Assembly (NCBI GenBank): GCA_017255395.1
Contig: JAFKDC010000011.1
Location: 117,126-181,125, forward strand
Length of the DNA stretch: 64,000 nt
Reading direction: 5' to 3'
Origin: Enemella evansiae
Lineage (GTDB): Bacteria; Pseudomonadota; Alphaproteobacteria; Rhodobacterales; Rhodobacteraceae
A program made the translations under genes and the position numbers. A model generated the notes under the pieces. The model was not told the origin of the DNA. It searched no databases and saw nothing but the letters and a program-made list of their open reading frames with translations. Shown here piece by piece: positions 58,360-64,000 of this stretch (the stretch's first letter is position 1; every line of letters begins with the position of its first letter).

Positions 58360-58803
58360 ATGATCACAGGACAGAAATCCATGCCCATCAATATCCTTCT
58401 GGTCGAGGATGACGACGGCGACGCCAAGGCAGTCATACGCGCCTTCAAGCGCGCGCAGATCGCCAACCCCATCGTGCGTGCGCGCGATGGCCGCGAGGCG
58501 CTGGAGATCCTGCACAAACAGCGCCCCGAGATACCCGAGGCCCCCTTCATCTGCCTTGTCGACGTCAACATGCCCCGCATGAACGGCCATGAATTCGTCG
58601 CCGCCCTGCGCGCCGATCCGGATCTGCGCAAGCTGGTGGTCTTCATGCTGACGACCTCGAAGATGCGCGACGACGTCGATCACGCATACGACAACAATGT
58701 CGCGGGCTACATCGTGAAGGAATCCGCCGGTGCCGACTTTCTCGACCTGATCGGGACGCTCAACGCCTATTGGCGCCTCGTCGAACTGCCGGACATGCCA
58801 TGA
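58360..58803 (+). CDS. Single-domain response regulator (Rcp1-like)
   Basis: This 147-residue receiver-only protein has acidic pocket VEDDDGD (16-21 region), phospho-acceptor D68 in CLVDVNMPRMNG, switch T98 and K120 in GYIVKES. The layout resembles the Rcp1 group of receivers that serve phytochrome-type kinases. No output domain is present. Starts at 58360 and 58381 are both possible; 58360 has GGAG upstream. Its stop overlaps the next start (ATGA). Confidence 0.87.
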   Translation: MITGQKSMPINILLVEDDDGDAKAVIRAFKRAQIANPIVRARDGREALEILHKQRPEIPEAPFICLVDVNMPRMNGHEFVAALRADPDLRKLVVFMLTTSKMRDDVDHAYDNNVAGYIVKESAGADFLDLIGTLNAYWRLVELPDMP

Positions 58804-59915
58804 CCCCGCCGCACGATTGCCCGGGAACAGGCCCCGACCGGCCGATCGTCATCCTGATCATCGACGACGATACCGGCGACACGAAACTGCTCTGCCGCGC
58901 GCTAGAGGACAGCGGCCTGCCCTGCGATCTGCGCCGCGCCCAGTCCATGCAGGCGGCCCTTGGCGACCACGGCGAAGATGCCATCGACCTCGTCTTCCTC
59001 GACTACGGCCTTCCCAACGCCGACGGGCTGGTCAATATCGGCACCGTTTTAGGGCAGTGGCCCGAGGCCGCCGTGGCCGTCGTCACCGGACAGGGGGACG
59101 AGGTTATCGCCGCCGCCGCTATCAAGGCAGGCGCCATCGACTATATCCCGAAGCGCAACATCGCCGCCTCATCCCTGCGCCGCCTCGTCCAGAACGGGCT
59201 GGAGGTCACGCGCCTGCGCCACCAGATAGAGGCGCAGCGGCAGGAACTCGACACTTTCGCCCATACGCTCGCCCACGATCTGAAGGCGCCACTGCGGGCG
59301 CTGGACTACTTCACCCTGTCGCTGGCAGAGGGCATCGCCGCAGGCGACAGCCACGCGATGACGGCGGACCATACAGAGATCGCGGGCCTCGTCGCCCGCC
59401 TGCACCGCACCATCGATACCCTCGCCGCGCATCTGCACCCTGGCCAGGGTGATGCCCACCGCCCGGAACCCGCGGACGCGCTTCTGCGCGCCGCCGCCGC
59501 GAACCTGCACGCCGAGATCGCCGACAGCGGCGCGGCGCTGCGGGCCGGGCCCCTGCCGGTGATCCTCTGCGCTGGCAGCGAGGTGATCCAGCTGTTGCAG
59601 AACCTCATCGGCAACGGGATCAAATATTGCCGCGACCACCCGCCCGACATTCACATCAGCGCCGCGCCGACCAATGCCGGGCGCTGGGTCTTTTCAGTCA
59701 GGGACAACGGCATCGGCATCGCGCCCGAACATGCCGAGCAGGTTTTTCAGCCCTTCCGCCGCCTTCACCGCGAAGAGGAGTTTCCCGGCACCGGGCTGGG
59801 GCTTGCCACCTGCGCAAAGATCGTGCGCCGCCATGGCGGGCGGATCTGGTGTGAACCCCATCCGCAGGGCACGCTGTTTCGCTTCACCCTGCCCGCCGCG
59901 CCGGAACCACCGTGA
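58800..59915 (+). CDS. Receiver–histidine kinase hybrid, cytoplasmic
   Basis: This 371-residue protein has no membrane segment. An N-terminal receiver (about 15-135) has D68 in VFLDYGLPNADG and K118 in YIPKRN. It is joined through a short helix to a HisKA domain (H159 in TLAHDLKAPLRAL) and an HATPase domain (NLIGNGIKYC, DNGIGI, GTGLGLA). Receiver-first hybrids of this type pass a signal from an upstream receiver to a kinase. It is translationally coupled to the Rcp1-like regulator. Confidence 0.87.
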   Translation: MTPPHDCPGTGPDRPIVILIIDDDTGDTKLLCRALEDSGLPCDLRRAQSMQAALGDHGEDAIDLVFLDYGLPNADGLVNIGTVLGQWPEAAVAVVTGQGDEVIAAAAIKAGAIDYIPKRNIAASSLRRLVQNGLEVTRLRHQIEAQRQELDTFAHTLAHDLKAPLRALDYFTLSLAEGIAAGDSHAMTADHTEIAGLVARLHRTIDTLAAHLHPGQGDAHRPEPADALLRAAAANLHAEIADSGAALRAGPLPVILCAGSEVIQLLQNLIGNGIKYCRDHPPDIHISAAPTNAGRWVFSVRDNGIGIAPEHAEQVFQPFRRLHREEEFPGTGLGLATCAKIVRRHGGRIWCEPHPQGTLFRFTLPAAPEPP

Positions 59916-60081
59916 GGCGGCGCAGGCCGAGGCAGAAGACGGGCGACAGCGGCTTGAAACCGGCGAGCGGCATCCGACCCAGGGGTTGCCCCTTTATCAA
60001 AAGGGACAGTGCGGACCGGGATGCCTTGCGGATGCCCAGGCCGCGTGACCGGACGCCCCGGATCTTTCCGACTTCACGGGC

Positions 60082-61734
60082 TCAGCCTTTCAGCGCGGCG
60101 GCCCGCATCTGGCTCAGCGTCTGCCGCGGGGTGATCGCCTCTGCCGCGATCTCGAGATCCAGCACCGCGCCGGTATCCGAGGCCATGGCGCGGGCAAAGG
60201 CCTCGGGGAAGGCTTCGGTCGTCGTCACGTGCTCGGCATGGAAACCATAGGCCTGCGCCAGCATGACGAAGTCCGGGCTGACCATGTCGGTGCCCGAGAC
60301 CCGGCCCGGGAACTGCCGTTCCTGATGGGCGCGGATGGTGCCGTAAACGCCGTTGTTGAGGATCAGCACGATGGGCCGCGCCCCCGCCTGCGCCGCTGTC
60401 GCAAGCTCCTGGCAGGTCATCTGGAAATCGCCGTCCCCGGCAAAGCAGACCACGCAGCGCCCCGGGTCCGCAACCTTGGCGGCGATGGCCGCCGGCAACC
60501 CGTAGCCCATGGCCCCGGACTGTGGCGCAAGCAGCCGCGCCTTCGGCCCGAAGGGGAAGAACTTGTTCGGCCAGACGCTGAAGTTTCCGGCGCCGTTGGT
60601 CAGCACCACGTCCTCGGGCAGCACCGCGCGCAGATGCGCCGTCACCTTGCCCATGTCCACGGGGGAGGGCTGGTCCGGCAGCTCCAGTCCCGCCAGGTAG
60701 GCCGCCCGCCCCTCGGCGCACCAGTCAGCCCATGGCCCCTCGCAGGGTTTTAGCGCGGAGGCAAAGGCGTTCACACCCGCCACGATCCCCAGCGCGGGCC
60801 GGTAGATCTTGCCGATCTCGGCCGCATCGGCGTGGACATGCACCAGAGCCTGCCGCATCTCCGGCAGGTCGAAGAGCGTGTAGCCGTCCGTCGTCATCTC
60901 TCCGAACCGGACGTTGACCGCAAGGATCAGGTCCGCGCCCTTCAGCACCGCCTTGACGTGGGGCGGCATGCCGACACCGGCCTCGCCGCAGTAAACATCG
61001 GAACGGTTATCGAAGCGGTCCTGAAAGCGGAAGGCCGCGACGACCGGGATGCGCGCGGCCTCGGCAAAGGCCTGCAGATCGGCGCGCCCCTCGTCGCTCC
61101 AGCCGCTGCCGCCCATCAGGATCACCGGGCGCGCGGCGCCCGCCAGCAGTTCTGACAGCCGGTCCATCGCGTCGGCGTCCGGCGCGGGCTGCGCCAGCGG
61201 CACCGGCCCGCTCAGGGGCGCCATGTCCGAGGTGTCGGCCAGCATGTCCTCTGGCAGGGCGATGACCACCGGGCCGGGGCGCCCGCTGGTGGCAACGCTC
61301 CAGGCGCGCGACAGGATTTCGGGGATGCGGTCGACGTGGTCGATCTCGACCGCCCATTTCGCCATGGTGCCGAAGACAGCGCGGTAATCGACTTCCTGGA
61401 AGGCCTCGCGCCCGCGCATGTCGGTCGCCACCTGCCCGACAAACAGCAGCATCGGCGCGGAATCCTGCATCGCCGTATGCACCCCGATCGAGGCATTGGT
61501 CGCCCCCGGTCCCCGCGTCACCATGCAGATACCCGGCTGTCCGGTCAGCTTGCCCCAGGCCGCCGCCATGAAGGCCGCCCCGCCCTCTTGCCGGCACAGC
61601 ACATAGTCCAGCGCGCCCGGCGTGTCGTGCAGCGCGTCGAGCACCGCAAGATAGCTTTCGCCCGGCACCCCGAAGGCCTTCGTCGCCCCAAGGCCCACAA
61701 GACTTTCGACCAGAAGCTGTCCACCGTTGCGCAT
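60082..61734 (-). CDS. Thiamine-diphosphate enzyme, acetolactate-synthase-like
   Basis: This 550-residue ThDP enzyme has the cofactor-activating Glu E50 in VLCRQEGGAAFMAAAWGKLTG split around GPGATNASIGVHTAMQDSAP, a central domain ARPVILMGGSGWSD, and the ThDP/Mg motif FAGDGDFQMTCQELATAAQA...LILNN. It resembles IlvB-type and related decarboxylases, but no regulatory subunit gene (ilvH) is adjacent, so acetolactate synthase activity is uncertain. The start at 61734 follows GGAGGACGAT. It is divergent from the MYG1-like gene. Confidence 0.83.
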   Translation of the reverse strand: MRNGGQLLVESLVGLGATKAFGVPGESYLAVLDALHDTPGALDYVLCRQEGGAAFMAAAWGKLTGQPGICMVTRGPGATNASIGVHTAMQDSAPMLLFVGQVATDMRGREAFQEVDYRAVFGTMAKWAVEIDHVDRIPEILSRAWSVATSGRPGPVVIALPEDMLADTSDMAPLSGPVPLAQPAPDADAMDRLSELLAGAARPVILMGGSGWSDEGRADLQAFAEAARIPVVAAFRFQDRFDNRSDVYCGEAGVGMPPHVKAVLKGADLILAVNVRFGEMTTDGYTLFDLPEMRQALVHVHADAAEIGKIYRPALGIVAGVNAFASALKPCEGPWADWCAEGRAAYLAGLELPDQPSPVDMGKVTAHLRAVLPEDVVLTNGAGNFSVWPNKFFPFGPKARLLAPQSGAMGYGLPAAIAAKVADPGRCVVCFAGDGDFQMTCQELATAAQAGARPIVLILNNGVYGTIRAHQERQFPGRVSGTDMVSPDFVMLAQAYGFHAEHVTTTEAFPEAFARAMASDTGAVLDLEIAAEAITPRQTLSQMRAAALKG

Positions 61735-62095
61735 ATCGTCCTCCGCGGTTGCCGCAGGGCACCGGACCACCCCGCGCCCCCGAGGGCAACCGGAAACTTG
61801 CCGGGGGAGCGGCATCGGGGGCCGAAGCCCGCCCACGTCCATGCCGGAACAGACCAAGGGACAGGCCAAGAGGCAGCCCCGCCAAAGTCGCGCCCCGGGC
61901 GGAGCTTTCGCCCCCCGGACGGATCCGCCCGGCCGTTCGCCCGATCTGGCCACGGCTTGACTCCGATGCGCATTTGGGGTCGTTGTCGGCATCTGAAACT
62001 GCGGAACAACAGCCGCGAACCGGCCCGAACCCGGCCCCGATCCACAGCGCCCCGCAGGCCCGATGCGGCCTGCCCGGACCCAGACAGGCCCCCCG
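61735..62095. other. 361-bp divergent gap, nothing recognised
   Basis: GC-rich intergenic DNA between the ThDP enzyme and MYG1-like genes. Overlapping open frames exist, but without ribosome-binding sites or recognisable sequence. It must carry both promoters; none is clear by eye. Confidence 0.4.
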
Positions 62096-63016
62096 ATGAC
62101 CGTCACCGAACTTGTCACCCATTCCGGCGGTTTTCACGCCGACGAGATCCTGTCGACGGTTGTTCTGAGCCGCCTCTACCCCGAGGCACGCCGGTTGCGC
62201 AGCCGCGACCCCGCCCTGACCTCCTCGGCCCCCGGGCGCATCGTCTACGACGTGGGCCGGGCCTATGACGCCACAGCCGGGCTGTTCGATCACCACCAGA
62301 AACCGGCGCCGCTGCGCCCGGACGCCACGCCCTACAGCTCTTTCGGATTGATCTGGCACCATTTCGGCGCCGATTACCTGCGCGCGCTTGCCGTGCCCGA
62401 GGCCGATCTCGCGGCGCTGCATGCGGACCTGGACGACAGCCTTGTCCGACCCATCGACCTGATGGACAACGGCGCGCTTGACCCCTCTGCCGCCGGGCCT
62501 CTGGCCGGTCTGACCCTGCCCGCCCTGCTGGAGCGCATGAAGCCCCCCTTCGACGCCGGTGGCCCCGGCGCGGAAGAGGCGGCCTTCGAAACGGCCCTTG
62601 GCCTTGCGCGCACCGTGCTGGAGGCCTCTGTCGCTACGCTCGCCGCGCGGGCACGGGCGGAAGGGCGCGTTCTGGCAGCCATCGCCGAAACCGGCAACCG
62701 CCGGGTGCTGGAACTGCCGCAGGGGATGCCGCACCTCTCGGCGATCGAGAAGGCCGGGGCGGATCACCTGCTGTTCGTCATCCACCCGCGCGACGGGGAC
62801 TGGGCGCTGAACACCATCCGCAAGAGCGCCGGAACCTTCGACAGCCGCGCCGACCTGCCCGCCGCCTGGGCCGGTCTGACCGACGCGGCGCTGGAACAGG
62901 CCAGCGGCGTGCCGGGCGCGCGCTTCTGTCACAACGCCCGCTTCATCGCCGTGGCGGCCACCCGCGAGGCCGTGATGGCGCTGGCGGAAAAGGCCGTCGC
63001 CGAGGCCCTGGCATGA
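62096..63016 (+). CDS. MYG1/UPF0160 family metal-dependent hydrolase
   Basis: This 306-residue protein starts VTELVTHSGGFHADEILSTVVL with H9, H14 and D16, and carries DHH-type GLFDHHQKP (D65-H67), as in the DHH phosphoesterase-related MYG1 family (an exonuclease in eukaryotes). A later ...FCHNARFIAVA region matches the family end. Probable nuclease or phosphoesterase; substrate unknown. The ATG at 62096 fits the family N-terminus. It overlaps the acetyltransferase gene by 4 bases. Confidence 0.86.
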   Translation: MTVTELVTHSGGFHADEILSTVVLSRLYPEARRLRSRDPALTSSAPGRIVYDVGRAYDATAGLFDHHQKPAPLRPDATPYSSFGLIWHHFGADYLRALAVPEADLAALHADLDDSLVRPIDLMDNGALDPSAAGPLAGLTLPALLERMKPPFDAGGPGAEEAAFETALGLARTVLEASVATLAARARAEGRVLAAIAETGNRRVLELPQGMPHLSAIEKAGADHLLFVIHPRDGDWALNTIRKSAGTFDSRADLPAAWAGLTDAALEQASGVPGARFCHNARFIAVAATREAVMALAEKAVAEALA

Positions 63017-63498
63017 GCGCGCCCTGGGCCCTGGAGCCGGTGACCGGCGCGGATGTGGCGGTGGATGACCTGCTTGCGCGTCACCATGCGGACATGCGCG
63101 CCGGGTCGCCGCCCGAAAGCTGCCACGTGATGACCGCCTCGGCCCTGCGGGCTGCCGGGGCACAGGTCTACGCCCTGCGCGACGGCGCGGGGGCGGTCTG
63201 CGCGGTGGGCGCGCTGAAGCCCCTGTCCGACGGCCCGCTGCCCGGTCCGGCGGTCGAGTTGAAAAGCATGCACGTCGCCCGCGCCTGCCGGGGTCGGGGA
63301 CTGGGCGGCACTCTCCTGCGGCACCTGCTGGAGCGCGCCCGCGAGAGCGGCGCGACCAGCGCCTGCCTTGAAACCGGCACGCAAGAGGCCTTTCTTCCCG
63401 CGCGGGGACTTTATGCCGGAGCAGGGTTTACAGAATGCCCACCCTTCGCGGACTACCGCCTCGATCCGCTGAGCGTTTTCATGACACGGCGCCTGTAG
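63013..63498 (+). CDS. GNAT family N-acetyltransferase
   Basis: This 161-residue acetyltransferase has ELKSMHVARACRGRGLGGTLLRHLLERARE, the acetyl-CoA binding motif A (R/Q-x-x-G-x-G/A), and LYAGAGFTECPPFADYRLDP near the C-terminus. The acceptor is unknown. It starts inside the stop of the MYG1-like gene (ATGA), so the two are co-translated. It is 50 bases from the tRNA gene. Confidence 0.87.
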   Translation: MSAPWALEPVTGADVAVDDLLARHHADMRAGSPPESCHVMTASALRAAGAQVYALRDGAGAVCAVGALKPLSDGPLPGPAVELKSMHVARACRGRGLGGTLLRHLLERARESGATSACLETGTQEAFLPARGLYAGAGFTECPPFADYRLDPLSVFMTRRL

Positions 63499-63548
63499 CC
63501 CGCAGACCGCTTGCGCCGCACCGCGAAAGCTTGCAAAAGCAGGGCAGC

Positions 63549-63625
63549 GGTCCCTTAGCTCAACTGGATAGAGCAGCTGACTTCTAATCAGCAGGTTGAG
63601 GGTTCGAGTCCTTCAGGGATCGCCA
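63549..63625 (+). tRNA. tRNA-Arg (anticodon TCT)
   Basis: A complete 77-base cloverleaf: acceptor GGTCCCT pairs with AGGGATC, D-arm GCTC/GAGC, anticodon stem GCTGA/TCAGC with loop CTTCTAA (anticodon TCT at 63583-63585), T-arm GAGGG/CCTTC with TTCGAGT, and an encoded CCA end. It reads AGA codons, rare in this GC-rich genome. The IS element begins 45 bases downstream. Confidence 0.97.
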
Positions 63626-63648
63626 CTAAACATATGTTGTCGATAGTC

Positions 63649-63664
63649 AGGGCATTTGCCCTTT
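63649..63664 (+). terminator. Possible terminator of the tRNA-Arg gene
   Basis: AGGGC (63649-63653) pairs with GCCCT (63658-63662) across ATTT and is followed by only TTC. Position right after the tRNA supports it; the short T-run weakens it. Confidence 0.45.
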
Positions 63665-63669
63665 CGGGT

Positions 63670-64000
63670 GGCTTTGTTGCACGAATGAGCTGAAGGGATT
63701 CATCTCGTGAATCCAGCGTGATAGCAGGAGGTCATGAGCAGTTGGTCCCAGACAAAGTACCAGACGAAGAACTGGCCTTCGTATAACACGGCGCTGAAGC
63801 AGCGTGGTTCCCTTTCGATTTGGTTTGACCCTGAGATGACCTGGGAGCCACCGCCGAGCGGCAAACGCGGTGGTCAGCAGCATTACAGCGATGCTGCGAT
63901 CCAGGCGTGTCTGACCCTGAAGGTGTTGTTTTGCATGCCGCTCAGGCAAACGACCGGGTTCGCAGAGAGCCTTTCGAGGTTGGCGGGACTGGACTGGGCC
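63670..64000 (+). mobile_element. Left end of an IS5/IS903-type insertion sequence (cut by window)
   Basis: It begins with GGCTTTGTTGCACGAAT, whose first ten bases equal the terminal repeat of IS903-group elements. A transposase gene opens 64 bases inside, and the element runs off the window. Lower GC than the flanking genome supports recent arrival. The right end and target duplication are out of view. Confidence 0.75.
63734..64000 (+). CDS. IS5-family transposase (N-terminal part)
   Basis: The first 89 codons are visible. KNWPSYNTALKQRGSLSIWF, GKRGGQQHYSDAAIQACLTL and PLRQTTGFAESLSRLAGLD follow the N-terminal pattern of IS5-family (IS903 group) DDE transposases. The catalytic DDE residues lie beyond the window, so intactness is unknown. 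AGGAGGTC lies just before the ATG. Confidence 0.85.
   Translation, partial: MSSWSQTKYQTKNWPSYNTALKQRGSLSIWFDPEMTWEPPPSGKRGGQQHYSDAAIQACLTLKVLFCMPLRQTTGFAESLSRLAGLDWA

Noticed and set aside
63647..63949. Minus-strand open frame of 100 codons at the right edge
   Set aside because: It is the antisense of the IS5-family transposase and terminal repeat.

Overview
The window is GC-rich, densely coded DNA from an alphaproteobacterium, most likely a marine Rhodobacteraceae (Roseobacter-group) chromosome. The evidence is a Rhodobacter-type porin, the family-typical small proteins DUF3576, DUF2125 and DUF1491, HspQ, a choline (choXWV) transporter, a tandem trio of peptide deformylases, a TTAA-N7-TTCA box resembling a CtrA site, and short intergenic repeats. 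I do not name a species. About 70 protein genes, one tRNA and the start of one insertion sequence are supported.

Layout. 1-8.7 kb: end of a GT4 glycosyltransferase, DUF3576 lipoprotein, porin, TPR-sulfotransferase overlapping a YggS gene, ribF, YcgN-type protein, threonine aldolase, hspQ and a transglycosylase-like lipoprotein. 8.9-17.8 kb: lolA, a 910-bp non-coding gap with a dense one-strand array of GCCAGC hexamers, ftsK, an aminotransferase, an amidase and a UbiH-family hydroxylase. 18-27.2 kb: two SDR enzymes (the second overlapping an enoyl-CoA hydratase), a DUF2125 protein, choX/choW/choV and adenine deaminase. 27.4-34.2 kb: lipoprotein, MltB-like transglycosylase, lone receiver protein, glutathionyl-hydroquinone reductase, two tiny membrane proteins and the def-def-def-fmt operon for N-terminal formyl-Met handling. 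34.3-43 kb: membrane protein, PatB-like lyase, TRIC/UPF0126 protein, rnhA with a methyltransferase, LysE exporter, PNPOx-like protein, ispH, cytochrome c, YqaA-like and NYN proteins.

43.2-52.9 kb is a housekeeping strand: folK, rpoZ, rsh (ppGpp), DUF2062, pdxJ, acpS, lepB, rnc, a small acyl-carrier-like protein lacking the attachment serine, an EamA transporter and era. 53-60 kb: DUF1491 overlapping tail-to-tail with a Pr6Pr-type membrane protein, a second MltB-like lipoprotein, and a histidine kinase / receiver / receiver-kinase cluster with no DNA-binding output. 60-64 kb: a ThDP enzyme, MYG1-like hydrolase, GNAT acetyltransferase, tRNA-Arg(UCU), and the left end of an IS5/IS903-type element cut by the window edge.

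The most unusual material is non-coding: the 13-copy GCCAGC array beside a candidate promoter, a dispersed family of short tandem hairpins at five loci, and a second dispersed family with an AAATAYCYCGGGG core at eight places. All functional claims come from reading the sequence and family knowledge; no database search was run.
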